Assembly: GCA_035772405.1 (NCBI GenBank)
Contig: JAYKKM010000118.1
Span: forward strand, 377,501 to 441,500
Length of the DNA: 64,000 bases
From: Chrysogorgia sp. JL179-B06
Taxonomy: Eukaryota > Cnidaria > Anthozoa > Scleralcyonacea > Chrysogorgiidae
Direction of reading: 5' to 3'
The notes beneath the pieces are model-generated. The model worked only from the letters and a program-made list of their open reading frames with translations, did no database searches and was not told where the DNA came from. Every line of letters starts with the position of its first letter. Positions within the stretch are counted from its first letter, which is position 1. Positions 22,327 to 35,793 of this stretch are shown here, in pieces. The position numbers were made by a program, and so were the translations under genes.

Positions 22327-24225
22327 CTAAATAACGTCTTCAGCATTGCCTTTTAAGCTTCGCAGTGAAAAGCAAAGAGCTAGTATTTCTGGCACGACAG
22401 TGACGTCTCTTGGGATTGTAATGTCACCTGATATTGTATCTACATTGATGTAATCTTTTGACTCGTCAACTTTGAACTTGTACGAGGTCTTTGACGGCTG
22501 TAGGATCTCGATTCTCTTTTTGCTATCCAAATGAAAGAGATTAAGTTTAATCTGGGAGCTTAGGGTTGCCTGTGTATAGCATAGTCCCCAGTCCCTTCGT
22601 CCACGGATAAGCAGAGCGGGCTGGTCCTGACCGCCAGTATACGGGAACCCACTCAGACGTTTCGTCACCTGTCCTTTGTAAGGTAGCTCGCCTTTTGGGA
22701 CGGTGTGCGCCGATGCAACAACTCGACCATTTAATTCTGAGATTTCTACAGCAAGCAGCGGCAAACCAATTGCTTCGACCACTCTACATTTGAACACTTC
22801 GATATCACTGTACGAGTTGACACCAAATAATGCAACGCTACACGGACCATCGTTCATGAAGGTTGCGGCTACTGAACATGGCCACGCAACACCGCTGGCC
22901 ATATCCGGGACTTGAATATCGCTGTCGTAACGGTTGACGTGGAGGAAGCAGTCACCAGTGCGCAACGGTGGAAGGATCTGAAACGTCAGTGATACTTGAC
23001 CAGCGTCGTCTGATCCAGGAGGAATGATTTTGAAAACACGCTTTGAAACCTTAGGGCGAGTGATGTCATTCTCTTTTAGGACGGCGTCTAAGGATTCTGG
23101 GAAGAAAAGCAGGGGTGCTGTGTTTGTTTTTAAAGTTCCCGCCAACGTTACCTTCGCAGTCAACATCATGGGAGCGTCGGTGTGGACAGCCGCTGACCTG
23201 AACGAAGTAAGACCGTCGTCCTCGTTGACACAAGAACAGGTACCAGTCACCATAGTGACCGTTTTGTTGATGTCGATGGCATCACTTTGACACAAAGACA
23301 AGGCGTAGGTGCTGTCAGGGGGGAAATCTTGAATTTCGACTTTAATTAACTTGAGGGTGTAGATGGGTGTGGCGAGGTCTTTGTAAGGATCTGTGCGTGC
23401 CATTGGTAGTAATGGTGGAGGTTCTCGTCTCACTGTAGTCCCTGCTAGTACATAGTTATCCCCAAATGTCATGGTCCAGTGCTCGTGTGTCATGGCCGTT
23501 GCGCAAAGCGTGGCGGGATCGCCAGTTGAACTGTGATCTTCTTGATCATGATCAAGAGTTCCGTTGAATATTTTCGAGCAGTCTTTCTTGTAGATCAGAG
23601 GATGCAATATGTGCGCATGCCAGATAAGATCAATGTCTCGGCACGGAATTAAGACTTCGTTGGGCGCATTACCATGCAGACGCAGAAATTTCTTGTAACG
23701 TTTCACGGCATTTCTGAGAAACTTTCGATCATAGAAATGCGGCAACGACACTTGATAATTGAAAATTCTCTGACGTAGTGCCCCCAATACAAGGTCACAT
23801 GACAGTTCCGAAGTATGGCCAACAAAACCAACCGCGGAGACCGAGTCCAAGTTCACTTCGAAAGGTTCACTTGGATATATTTGCTTCCAAAGTTTTTCAG
23901 ATTTTTGTAGCGCTTTCTTCTTGCGCTCACCAACAATGATTTTATGATCGATGATTTTCGATACCAGTCTTTTGCAGTCGCTCTCGTAAACACGCGGCGA
24001 CAGCATGTGCAGGTGCCACACCCATTCAATATCAAGTGGAGCTGCGATCACGTCTTGGGTAGAGGCCAGCGGAAGCCAGAATTTTTCATAACGACGGATG
24101 GCGTCGGTGAGGAGAGGGCCTCTGTAGAGATTTCCTAACTTATCAACTTCGTGTATTAAATCGAGTTGACCAATGGTGGCCTCGATCAGGTCGACATTCG
24201 ATGAGACCATGGACTTTGAAAGCAT
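22327..24225 (-). CDS. GRDP-like (DUF1399) protein, paralogue 1
   Basis: A single coding exon of about 632 aa. The N-terminal half carries two DUF1399/GRDP signatures, PLDIEWVWHLHMLSPRVY and DIDLIWHAHILHPLIY, each following an RRYEKFWLPL or KRYKKFLRL helix and separated by a LRQRIFNYQVSLPHFYD segment, all diagnostic of glycine-rich domain-containing protein-like proteins. The C-terminal half is beta-rich, with ALLIRGRRDWGLCY near the end and no glycine-rich tail. Plant GRDPs are linked to stress and development; animal members are uncharacterised. The start is set at 24225 because a strong acceptor (TTCTCTCCACAG, ending 24236) precedes it, so frame upstream is probably intronic and a non-coding 5' exon is likely. 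A paralogue lies at 40040-42099 on the same strand. Confidence 0.88.
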   Translation of the reverse strand: MLSKSMVSSNVDLIEATIGQLDLIHEVDKLGNLYRGPLLTDAIRRYEKFWLPLASTQDVIAAPLDIEWVWHLHMLSPRVYESDCKRLVSKIIDHKIIVGERKKKALQKSEKLWKQIYPSEPFEVNLDSVSAVGFVGHTSELSCDLVLGALRQRIFNYQVSLPHFYDRKFLRNAVKRYKKFLRLHGNAPNEVLIPCRDIDLIWHAHILHPLIYKKDCSKIFNGTLDHDQEDHSSTGDPATLCATAMTHEHWTMTFGDNYVLAGTTVRREPPPLLPMARTDPYKDLATPIYTLKLIKVEIQDFPPDSTYALSLCQSDAIDINKTVTMVTGTCSCVNEDDGLTSFRSAAVHTDAPMMLTAKVTLAGTLKTNTAPLLFFPESLDAVLKENDITRPKVSKRVFKIIPPGSDDAGQVSLTFQILPPLRTGDCFLHVNRYDSDIQVPDMASGVAWPCSVAATFMNDGPCSVALFGVNSYSDIEVFKCRVVEAIGLPLLAVEISELNGRVVASAHTVPKGELPYKGQVTKRLSGFPYTGGQDQPALLIRGRRDWGLCYTQATLSSQIKLNLFHLDSKKRIEILQPSKTSYKFKVDESKDYINVDTISGDITIPRDVTVVPEILALCFSLRSLKGNAEDVI

Positions 24226-24245
24226 AATGAGATTCCTGTGGAGAG

Positions 24246-24669
24246 AAGATAAAAATACATTATCCAAGAACAAATAGTTTGAAAACGAATTTCAGTTATG
24301 ATGGAACCATATAACATGGAATTCCTTACTATGAGTGTTTCATAGTTGCTGCTCTTCACGTTTTGTAATTATGATTATTACACGATTGAGTCGGTATTCT
24401 TTGATGTACCGCGGGCTTTATCTAGCATAAAGACCATGCATACTAATTAGATAAGAAATGAAGGAAAAACTAAGGGAAATCTTTGTCCAAGGTGGATAAA
24501 ATGGACAACATTTTGTTGGAAAACCTCCTTACTCGTGAAATAAGTCAGATAAAGCCCTCGAACGTCGGGATTTATGCTATATAAAGCCCTCGGACGCTAC
24601 GCGTCCTCGGGTCTTTATATAGCATAAAGCCATCCTTCTCGGGCTTTATCTCTTACTTATCGCATTATT
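24246..24669. other. Upstream region of GRDP-like 1 with fold-back repeat
   Basis: Contains an imperfect hairpin at about 24531-24662 built on 'AGATAAAGCCCTCG' and its complement 'CGGGCTTTATCT', with an inner 'TTTATGCTATATAAAG' arm. A related single arm ('CGGGCTTTATCTAGCATAAAG') is at 24411. No coding potential. Confidence 0.5.
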
Positions 24670-25900
<1,231 letters not shown>

Positions 25901-25909
25901 TTATTAATG

Positions 25910-26300
25910 ATAATAATCTCACGATTATATTAATAATAATAATGAAGGTTTTATTAAAAAATACATATCATCGCACGGTGAACCGTGAATTACAATATGT
26001 TTACAAAAGAGATTAAGGATCCTTAAACATCAATATCAATTAAATGTAGAAAGGGGTAAAATATTAGAATAAATACAAAACATTTATAATGCACCTATAA
26101 AAGCAGTTCTAATTAGTCTTATGAGCCTTCGAGTTCATTGAAGGGAAAAACGATTTCCCAAAACGGTTCGTGCGGCATTTAAAAAGTGATGGACGATCTT
26201 TATTTCGCAAGTTACGATTATGCACCTGCTCTCTAGATGGCGGTATTAAATGAAAAAGTTTCGAATTGTGTTTACTCACAAAGTTCGGAGCGTCTAATGT
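25910..26300 (-). pseudogene. Non-LTR reverse-transcriptase C-terminal remnant
   Basis: The minus strand reads FHLIPPSREQVHNRNLRNK, then FKCRTNRFGKSFFPSMN before a stop near 26115, followed by an AATAATAAT tail. The RTNRFGKSF block is the extreme C-terminus seen in CR1-like polymerases and also in the fragment at 61770-62138. Severely truncated and inactive. Confidence 0.55.
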
Positions 26301-29300
26301 CTAATCTTGGGAGATTGGAGAGTTCAAGAACTTCATTAGTATCATTATATTAGTGGCGGAATAAAACACTGCTTTTTATATAATAAAATTAAATACTCTA
26401 AAAGGTTGGTATACAGCCGAAGATGCCCGTCACAGTTCATACTATATACGCCCTGAGGACTATAAACATATAACAGCCGAATATAATTCAGACGAATTTA
26501 ATAAGCCAGTTTGTAATGTCGACTGCGCGTCAAAATGACGCGTTCTGCGTCGGGATAAAACTTATTTCAATTCATAACATCTATCGATGTTATGAAATAA
26601 AATAAAATCGGTCACTGATGTTCTTCCCACCTTGTAACGTCCTCTGTGTATCTATAACTGAACAGACAACGGCAAAATGGAATCTATTTGTTTTATACAA
26701 TAACATTTAAAAACAAACCATTCAAGAGGATTATTAGCTCATTGGCGATTTCTGGGGCATGAAAAAAGATAAAAGCAGTCGGCTGACGTGATATGGCGTG
26801 AGCTGACGCCATCCGTGCATGACATCTGTCCTCTAATAGATCATGGCCAACAACCAATGAAAATGCGGATATAGTAAACAGGTTATTGTATAAATATCTC
26901 TGGAACGAGATGAAATATTGAGAAACTGAGCAAGACATTCTGTCTCATTTTGAAAATACTTTTAGAGAAAATCAAAATTGGATGCATGAATTATGATGTT
27001 ATTTCAACCAATAAGATGCGAACATCTGAGGGACGATCGTTTATTACGTCTTAGGGAGGGGACGGTACTAGTGTTAGTGGGGGAGGGGTGGGGGTAACTT
27101 TATTTTGAAGGTGCGTTTAATTTAAGGAGGTATTTTTTAATCTTCTTTAAAAAATGCATGAGGGGTTAAAATTTGGAGATTTGATATGCACAAAATATGT
27201 GAAATATACTATGAAAACAGAAAAAATGTTAACTGGGAATTGAATTGCTATCAATAACGAAAAATACAATAAAAACATACAGTAAATTGTACTAGTCGCC
27301 ATCTTGATGTGCTGAGCGAAGTCTGGGGAGCTAGAGTGTTTCAGTACAACAAAAAATTTATGATCAGCGGCCAGAGATCACTCATTAAAAAAATCATGTC
27401 TCTCTACAAGGTATGGAAAGATTTAGAGACGAAAGAAAAGCTGTCAAAGCAAGCTCCTTCGACGAATTCCTTAGCTTTGTGGTGGGGGTACATTTTCCCA
27501 ATTGTAATTAAACAGGGGGTTAATGTTTTTAATTAAAATATTTTGCTGGGGGTGAACATTTTGTTGAGCGTTATTTCTAGAAAACCACCGCCGCCCCCTG
27601 AGACGTAATCAAAGGATGCCTGACCTAGCTATAAAAGAGATATTGGTGAAGAATAAGTACAATACATATTCGATTAATTCTTCTGAAACGAAATGAGGAA
27701 TATGATTTGTTTAGGTCGTTAATAGAATAAGTCATAGTCAAATAATATAGACGTCATAGACATAGTAAAAAAATACGTGAACATTCTCACCATTTTTTCT
27801 ATATTATCGATAGTGAAAGCATCTGGAAATACGTCAAACGAGAACACTTATTTACTGTATGCCATAGTTCTGTATTATTTTAAATAATGAAACGGCAAGA
27901 ACATCTTTGTTTGAGCGATGCTTCATTGCATTAAATGCTTGCGAATAAACGTTGTCTGTGATGGAAGTCATGCCAAACAGCTGCAAATGTTGAGTTTATT
28001 CTTTGTTATAAAGATTGTTACTGAACTAGTGAGTTGAAGTTCGTTCAGTATCGTGCAATAAGTCAGCAAGTCTAAGAGCGAAATCGTATATCGAAACTAC
28101 TTTATAATTCTCAGTCACTCTAAATCAGACCTATATCTACCTGCACCTTAGTGTTTAAAATACCCTTGCCTACCCTAATGGTCAGCACCCTATCTCTTCA
28201 ATACGTTTAGGCAATTTCGAACCAACAACGATGTAGTCATAACATTTGTAATTCATTGCATGAGTATGGCTTGTTATATACACCTCTTTAGTATCATTTC
28301 TGGCTGATAACACTTTCTATGTGTATACTAGTACTCCACACATTCTTACCTTGTCTCTAGTAAAATCCCGTTTCCTACGTTTCCTTGTTACAGACCTCTT
28401 GATGTTCTTCGATGGCCGTGTTATGTTTAAACCAAGCCTCACTAATTGTTTATGCTTTTACCTGCTAGGCTATGCATGCCTGACGTGGGAATGACCGACA
28501 CCCTAGAGAGTTCTGCATAACTTATTTTTATTATATCCTCGAACCAGCGATTGTTGTTCACTACAGAAACCATCTATTGACTTAATCAACCATTTGAACA
28601 TGTCCAGTGTTAAATATTTTTGAGTCACGTCAGCGGTGCAATCTCTGTTGTGATTGCATGCTTACTGAATTTAAGCCGCAATTTTGGCTTTGTTTTAATT
28701 GTTAGATGTGAGACAAAAGCTCGAAATGAATGAAATAACTCAGCCACTCGGAATAGTCAGAAAGTTCGAGAAACATGAACAACATGAACCATCCCTGATG
28801 TTGTTGTCCGGGAGATAATAACTAAACACTCCAATTGACCCTTCCAATTGAGCCTTTTTATGTATACACTTTCCTAAATGTTCATTCCTCAATATTTATT
28901 ATTAATATTATGCAAAAAGTTAACGGCAATGATTAGACAATTTAATTGTTCACATTGGCAGCACAAACGCGGCAGGCAAGTTTGTTATCTCATGAGAATG
29001 ATGATGAGAAGAAAATGGCTAATCATGTTGAAAATAAGACGTGAAATAACCAGCTCATGACACGAAAAACAAAACGCAAAAGAGGACGAGTGGCGGGGGA
29101 AATATCCTAACAAAAATAACGCTCGTGACGTTCTCACGATCGGTAATTACCTAGTGAATATGCCCGCTAAACTATGCAGTTGGATGAAGACTAAAAGAAT
29201 GACGCAAAAGGTCCTTCGTGACATTTTCTAGAACTATTCCTAACCCAACCTAACCCTAACCGTAGATAACCCTAAAACCTAACGAAAAATAAAGACCAGA

Positions 29301-29940
29301 CAAAAGCTGAAAGATTGAGTCATTATAGCAGCTGCGATCTTTTTTGTGATTGCATGCTATACAATTTAAGGACTCTTTTTATTTTTATTGAACAACATGT
29401 ACAATAACAAAAATTTATTTAATTTATTTATATTTATTTTTATTTAATCGAATTTCAATTTTGCATTATTATATTGAGTACATTGTATAATGAAAATTTG
29501 TGGACAGTTTAAAACAGAATTCAAGATTCCATAGCATAAACCACCAGTAGAATTAACTAACGTTATTTACAAAACGAAGAAAGAATAACAATTATTATAA
29601 AGCGTTTGAGTCATTTGAAAATTTAACATATTATTAGCCAATCATTGATTCTTGATTCTGTATTGCACGTGCAAGTCACAACATGTTTTCACGGTTCTCA
29701 ATCTTCTAATTCTATACAACTAGCCGCCAGGCTAGCCATATCCTTCCGTTTGTTCGTGTTTATAGTATACACGTGTTCAATATCTTGGTGATAAACATCA
29801 GTAAGGATTCATCACGATATTCTTAGTGCAGAAATATTTGTTTGGCTAAATATAATTCCTAATTAACTTTCTTATCTATAACACAACATTCCAAAATAAC
29901 ATTCCAACGGAATTATGGCAGCATTTTCTTTCACGATAGT
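26301..29940. other. Intergenic, no gene recognised
   Basis: AT-rich sequence without a supported gene. A plus frame at 27309-27536 (QRSLIKKIMSLYKVWKDL) may be an old element fragment but was not identified. A short CCTAACCCTAACC stretch lies at 29236-29262. Direct copies of about 60 bp around 'AATTATGGCAGCATTTTC' flank the next element (29910 and 30600). Confidence 0.4.
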
Positions 29941-29941
29941 C

Positions 29942-30526
29942 TACAGTGTGTATCAAAAAAAACTGAACCCTTAGAAAACGGTCTTATACTCCTGGCAAAT
30001 TAAAAACACGGTCTTAATACACCTGGGAAATTAAGATAACTTGTAATTGTATGAAGGAACATACAGGGTGTATCAAAAAAAGCGCAACCTCGGAATTTCC
30101 CAAGAAATCCACTGTGTCGTTCTTAAACACAAAAGATTTTCGCCCCTGGGAATTTAAAATAGCTTGTAATCGTATTCCAGGGGCATATAACTGTCTAATT
30201 ACTACAAACTCGAGCACGTAAAGCAGAATTGAATCGAAATTTATGCATTTATTTAATGGAAAGTTGTTTAGTTTACAAGTATCAACAACAAAAGTGGATA
30301 ATAAAAAACTGGATTTCTTGGGAAATTCCGAGGTTGCGCTTTTTTTGATACACCCTGTATAACTGCAAAGAAACATGTTAAATATATTAACCTTTCTTTG
30401 CAGTTATGGTCCTTCATACGTTTACAAGTTATCTTAATTTACCAGGTGTATTAAGACCGTGTTTCTAATTTCCCAGGAGTATTAGACCGTTTTCTAAGAG
30501 TTCAGCTTTTTTTTATACACACTGTA
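29942..30526. mobile_element. TA-flanked MITE with nested MITE
   Basis: Outer ends TACAGTGTGTATCAAAAAA (29942) and the complement ending in ACACACTGTA (30526) are inverted repeats with subterminal arms reading 'CGGTCTTA' and 'CTGGGAAATTA'. A second complete copy of a related family (30062-30359) sits inside it. TA at the ends and the CAGTGTGTATC/CAGGGTGTATC consensus suggest Tc1/mariner-type mobilisation. Confidence 0.75.
30062..30359. mobile_element. Nested MITE, TACAGGGTGTATC family
   Basis: A 298-bp element with long inverted arms: TACAGGGTGTATCAAAAAAA then GCGCAACCTCGGAATTTCC on the left, and the near-perfect complement on the right. It lies wholly inside the 29942-30526 element, so it is the later insertion. 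A 120-residue frame across it is an artefact of the palindrome. Confidence 0.8.
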
Positions 30527-30638
30527 CATAACATAACATTCCAAAATAACATTCCAACGGATCTACATATTTGACGCTAATTGTTACATTATACTTATTA
30601 TAATTATGGCAGCATTTTCTTTCACGATAGTCTATATA

Positions 30639-31262
30639 GGGGAGGGGGTAAATTGCAGAATGCAGAATGCAAATTGCAGAACGCAGGGTTAGAAAACTCA
30701 TTGGGTGGAGGGTTAGGATCTTTGTTGTTTTGTGGTTGCTTGCAAATCCGATAACTTATGGGTACAAAATGTATTGGTTACAACGTGCTCCTAATATACT
30801 GTAGTCGCGTTCTGCAATCTGCATTCTGCAAACAGTGGTGTAACAGAGGTAGACGTGGCCCTTATACATGAATGTGGGTCTAGGGCCCCATGAAGGCTAG
30901 ACTGTAACTTCTATATTATCACTATACAGTACAACGTCAAGCAATCGTGAATACCTTCCTCGAGTTAACGTTGGCAAATCGGTAAATCAGCTCTTAGTTA
31001 TCAATTGAAAATCTCCCACCCACGACATGATTCTTGACCGTAAATCGCAGAATCGTAGGAGGCCGGGGCTGGTCCGGGAGAATCGATTATCGGGACCCCA
31101 TAAATTAGTTCTGACTAAATATGACGATAAAATATATATATGTCAGTAATGTCGCTGTTAAGCCGTAATTTTTCATTATAATCGTCCACTCCATTTTTGG
31201 CAGGGGCCCCACTGGGCCTAATGAGCGTTACGCCACTGTCTGCAAATCACCCCCCCCCCGCC
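30639..31262. mobile_element. MITE with GCAGAATGCAGAATGC arms, split by a hAT insertion
   Basis: The left arm (about 30639-30685) reads GGGGAGGGGGTAAATTGCAG followed by two GCAGAATGC units and GCAGAACGC. The right arm (GCGTTCTGCAATCTGCATTC at 30808-30827, then TGCAAATCACCCCCC after the nested hAT insert) is its complement. Removing 30833-31238 plus one duplicated 8-mer restores a continuous right arm. Confidence 0.6.
30833..31238. mobile_element. hAT-type MITE with perfect 8-bp duplication
   Basis: Ends CAGTGGTGTAAC and GTTACGCCACTG are inverted repeats with one mismatch. The flanks 30825-30832 and 31239-31246 are both TCTGCAAA. 406 bp, non-coding. Confidence 0.88.
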
Positions 31263-31926
31263 GTCTATAAAGTGCATTTTAGGGGAGTGCAAGGGTGATG
31301 GCTAGGGTTTGGAAAAAACCGCGGTTAGCCCCCGTCTAGGCGGGGGGTAGCGTTATTATACAGGCCAAGTTATTTCGGGTTAGCCAATCAGATGGCTTCC
31401 CATGGGAAGTGATACCACAAAAAATTCCCGCGAGCAGCAGGTTGCTAATTTGGTGGAAATGTACTGAAACTTTATGACGTCACACGCAGAATAGAAACAG
31501 TAAACACGTACCTAAAATGAACAGGTTTTGTGATTGGCTACATGGAACAAAAGTGGTTAGGATTAGGAGATTGGTTTATTGTTTTAATCAACCAATCACA
31601 AAACTTGATAATATAGGTAGGTGGCGACCCAATAGAAATCCAGTTTTTAAGTTGACAATATCTCGCGAATTATTAACGATAATGCTCCTAAATGTACATT
31701 TATACACTGTGATAAATCTCTATACATACTGACATACACTCAAAATAAATTGACTTGCAGCATCAGGACTGCAATATGATAGCGAGCGCAATATGACGTC
31801 AGTACCGATGTTTGTCCGCTTTTACCCATAATTCTTGCGGCCATAACAATTTGCAATCATTTGTGAGTCAAATTTGGTTTGTTTGTCCGCTTTTTGAGCT
31901 ATTAATAGCAGCCAGACTCTACGCTA

Positions 31927-32042
31927 TTAAGGATTTACACCACGAGTGATATTTGAAAATTGTGCCAAAATTGCATGAGCCGCTAGGCGAGTGCAATTTG
32001 GCACAATTTTCAAATATCACGAGCAGTGTAAATCCTTAATTG
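31927..32042. repeat. Fold-back repeat
   Basis: Arms of about 50 bp: ATTAAGGATTTACACCACGA with GATATTTGAAAATTGTGCC on the left, and the complement with GGCACAATTTTCAAATATC and GTGTAAATCCTTAAT on the right, around a short GC-rich loop. Non-coding hairpin element. Confidence 0.75.
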
Positions 32043-32910
32043 CACGAACAAAATCATATGATTACTCATTTATTATATGCATGACAAAATTACGACACGT
32101 GCGCTTCATCTTCTTCCAAGTCTTTAAAAACGTCTTGTTTCATTAGTTGATAACAAACCTCTTCACTCTTGGTGTTCTTTGTACTCATTTCAAAATATTT
32201 ACATGGAATTTTTAATTCATAGTGTACCACAAGTTGTTGGAAAAGTGAAAACTTTCCATTGCAGAATAGGCCACCATTTTGAATTTTATTGTCAAACTGG
32301 TTCCCAGTGTCTTCTCTCTTTTCATTTATTGTCCTCTCAGCCAATCAGAATCCAGTAATTTTGTGATGTAATATAATATAATAACTGTGATAATTATCTA
32401 AAGTCTCCGTTTTCAAAAGTTTCCACTTTCAAAAGTGCGTACTAGGCGGGGAGCAGCGGGCAATTTACGTAGTTAAAAATGAAAATTTCGGGCACTTTTT
32501 GAAAGAAAGTTCGGGTAAATTCGGAGTTAACATTAAATATGGAGTGGGGGGACTGGAGGAGAAAATGGGGGGGGGGAGGGTTCCTAAACAAATTCTTATG
32601 AAAAAGGGGGTCTTCATTTTTTTCAACTGGATGCAGAAGGATGAACACTTTAATACAAACTTTTCAAAATATTTAAAATAACTGATTTTCATAATGAACA
32701 ATATACCAACTATATTATTAGCATAAAATCATGATTCTTAAACTGAAACTTACTGGTAATCTGAACTTTTGTATACAGTATACTTTATCAGCTATCGATT
32801 GACCAGGCGGGAATCGTAATCTTAGGATAAATATCAAAGCCCAGCATAATAATTTTGACAAAAACCATTATATTGAGTAAAACACGAGTGAAATCATAAT
32901 GTTTATTAAA

Positions 32911-32946
32911 GTTCTAACGTTTCGTCGTTAACACAACATCTTCAGT
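32911..32946 (-). ncRNA. Hammerhead-like motif (isolated)
   Basis: On the minus strand: CTGAAGA, one extra base, a five-pair stem (GTTGT/ACGAC, loop GTTA), then GAAACGTT. This follows the CUGANGA...GAAA hammerhead layout of small Penelope-associated motifs, with an ACGT palindrome in the place of stem III. Convincing stem I pairing is not visible, so it is probably a decayed copy. Confidence 0.35.
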
Positions 32947-32984
32947 TATATAGTTACAAAGTTGTCATAAATTTGATATCATGT

Positions 32985-33055
32985 GACCAGCCGATCCTAG
33001 GGCCATTTTCGCCGACCTTCCCGTGAAGGCAAAATGCCCTGGGAACGAGGTTGAA
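32985..33055. repeat. Palindromic GGCCATTTTCGCCGACCTTCC repeat family, copy 1
   Basis: A short near-palindromic repeat containing GATCCTAGGGCCATTTTCGC, CCTTCCCGTGAAGG and AAAATGCCCTGGGAACGAGG. Diverged copies occur at 37985-38065 (inverted) and 38405-38520; related 'CCTGGGAATGAGGTTG' or 'CCTGGGTACGAGGTTG' ends occur at about 62458 and 62876. Confidence 0.7.
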
Positions 33056-33208
33056 AGTAATATGTTTTAACATCAACCTAATATATTAGAGTTGTTTTGC
33101 AGTTGCGCGGTAAAGGCTATATCACGATGTGAAGTTGCGCCTGCCATATGATCGCGGTAGAGCCTATTTACCTAGTCACCAGGACTTTGGTGATTGTTTA
33201 TATAACAT

Positions 33209-33330
33209 ATATGCTTCGTTCTTTAAAAACCCCGCTGTTTCGATTCAGAAAAGCAGGGTCGTTAAAAGCTGGGTTATTACTGAATCGAAACAGAAATTTA
33301 AAGCGGGGTTTTTAAAGAACGAAGCATGCA
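33209..33330. repeat. Fold-back repeat
   Basis: Arms ATGCTTCGTTCTTTAAAAAC CCCGCT...TTCGATTCAG and CTGAATCGAA...AGCGGGG TTTTTAAAGAACGAAGCAT pair over about 40 bp. Non-coding. Confidence 0.75.
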
Positions 33331-33884
33331 TTGATAGGTGATCGCAGTCGACTCTTAATTTTTTGGGCAAAAATCTTTTGCTCCCCCCAAACATAACTGG
33401 TCAGGTACGCCTATGGCGTTGTTAACGGACGGAAGCCTGCCCGAAAACGAATAAAAGTCTTCGTTTTCGGTGAAACGATGGTGTGCACTGTTGCCGGACG
33501 GAAGCCCGAAAACAAATAATAGATTAAGTCTTAGCGCGTGAAAACGCATACGTGCATTGGACGGGGCATAGCGCCCACATTGATCGCAGCAGTAGTCTAG
33601 TCTTGAAAAAATGAGAACCTTTAGCAATTGTTTTCGTAAATGATATGATATAGAAATCAACAATCGTTATACTGTGATCTAATAATTTAATGAATTCGAT
33701 TCTTGCGTCTTAATTGAGTTTTTAATAACAGCACTTATTGTATATTTATATATTTAAACAAACCACAAAGATCTCTTTGTTTAAAAGTTGTTTTCATGTA
33801 CCAAACACTTTTTTAAATACTTTACATTATAATAAGAATCGTGTCTCGACAAACATGAAACAACATACAGTATTTCAAATCCAA

Positions 33885-34507
33885 ATACACTAGTCAATTG
33901 AAACTGGGATTTTAACATTTCACGAGTGTTAAAAACCTGGCTCAAAAATACCGTTCAGTTGTTAAAATATACCCGGCTACCCGGGCATAAAGATTTAGTT
34001 TTCCCTGATTTTCACATTCAATAAGAAAACATTTATAAGTTTAATATTCTTACAACAAACAGAACCCAAAAATTGTTAAGGCTTTCTATTTGTTTTGCTC
34101 ATTTCATCTTTTAATAACTGTTCTTTGAAAACTGATTTTTTGGCGCATAGGCTTGCACTTCGGGCAGAACCACGAACCATGCATTTGGTGGATATTTCAA
34201 ACTGACACATGCATCGAATGTGAAACCAGCAATAATAGTGTAATTGTAAAAAGCATAACAAAAGTTTGAATTTAATAGTATAGGATTTCTTTTTTCGTCG
34301 GATTTCTTGTCTGATCCCAGACTCTACGAGTGTTAAATCCCGGCTACACCATCGATCCCCGCTTTTTCATGTCAGTGGTCAGTCATGTTACAATCCCGGC
34401 TACCAAAAGATCGATGTTTGTCAAAACCTTGCATGTATTTCGCCGGCAAAGTCCTGTTAAAACCCTGCATAGTCCCAGGGGTCCGGGGTTTCGATTGACT
34501 AGTGCAT
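33885..34507. mobile_element. Probable MITE with CACTAGTCAAT ends
   Basis: The left end CACTAGTCAATTGAAACTGG and the right end CCGGGGTTTCGATTGACTAG TG are imperfect inverted repeats about 620 bp apart. A related right end (CTTCCACTGACTAGTGCA) appears at 20699. The interior has 'AAAACCTGG/CCCGGCTAC' fragments and no coding. Confidence 0.5.
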
Positions 34508-35359
34508 AATGCCACGTTGGCACTTTATGTTGGCACTTTAAGACTACTGTATGAACAATTGCGCTGTGATTTTATTCAGCAAATCAAAGTACAAAACCAA
34601 ATAATTAACTGGAACACTCACTTGACATTAAAGCAAAATAATAAATCTAAGGCTGCAAACGTTGAGCTTTTACAAATGGCAACAAACCATATTAATGGCG
34701 GCCATGCAAAACGGCCATATTTGGCCAAATAAGCTCAAAATTTCACATAAAGTGAACGCTGCATATTGTTATTTGGTGGAGCTTTTAAATTCTCTGAAAA
34801 AAAAGTCACGACCGTACCGAATTTTTCACTGGCACTTTTATATAAAATACGGTAAAATGAGAGAGGTTCACATTGTTTATTGTAAGAATAACTAATCCAC
34901 TTACCTTTGACGACGTTTTGGACGGCGTGTGTTAACGTTTTTCCAACTGTGGGAAAGTTTTTCTACGAAATATCACTGGCAGTTGCGTTTGTGATTTCTC
35001 ATTAGACACCTTTTGAAAGCCTATACCACATACTGATTTTGCATTTCAAAGTGTAAACACAAAGCATGCAGACAAACCTAGTGACAATCCATTTCCGATT
35101 TCCCAAAGGCGTATATTATTTTGCAAAGGATGAAACGTAATGTTTGATGTGGGATATGATTTGACGTGTTTTCAAGTCAGTTGATAATGAAGGGAAGTGC
35201 GTCTAGGATTTGACATTAAAATACCTCTAATTATCTCAGTTTAAAATAATCCAGACGTTACTATATTCATTGTAATATTGTTAGTTTTATCTTGGTTAGT
35301 AGTAATTCATGAAAACTAGGCTAGTAGTAATTCATGACTAACATAAACTCATATAGTTC

Positions 35360-35600
35360 ATCACTTCATGTCCGAATGTGCGTCATCTTCAGAGCAATTA
35401 AATTTATAAAGCTTTAGCCGTTTTCTTAATTATTCACGTTGTAAACCTTTAGACCTATATAAATTGAAAACCTGTGAGAATATATCTCTATAGGTCTAAA
35501 TGTTTACAACGTGAATAATTAAGAAAACGGCTAAAGCTTCGTAAATTTAATTGCTCTGAAGATGACGCACACTCGGACATAAAGTGATGAACTATGTATT
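35360..35600. repeat. Long fold-back (about 105-bp arms)
   Basis: The left arm (35362-35460: TCACTTCATGTCCG, GCGTCATCTTCAGAGCAATT, TTAGCCGTTTTCTTAATTAT, TTCACGTTGTAAAC, TTTAGACCTATA) is repeated inverted on the right (35490-35590) with few mismatches. The transcript would form a long hairpin. The right arm contains CTGAAGATGACGCAC, resembling the hammerhead-like families. Confidence 0.85.
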
Positions 35601-35683
35601 AAACTAGAAGTTACTATTGCAAGGGAAGTGCTGCCTCGAAATCCAAGGCAGTCGTGATATTGTGCAAAATTACAAAAATAAGT

Positions 35684-35793
35684 GGTAGTACAGCCTCATA
35701 CCCACTGCGGTTATGGTTTAGGACCTTAGGTAATACCAGACTCTGGTATTATCTAAACCATAACCGCAGTGGGTATGAGTCTGTACTACATCC
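35684..35793. repeat. Fold-back repeat
   Basis: TAGTACAGCCTCATACCCAC and TGCGGTTATGGTTTAG on the left recur inverted as CTAAACCATAACCGCAGTG and GGTATGAGTCTGTACTA on the right, around a small AGACTCTGG core. Arms are about 50 bp. Confidence 0.8.

Noticed and set aside
30014..30376. 120-residue minus frame
   Set aside because: Runs through the arms of a nested palindromic MITE; no similarity to any protein family noticed.
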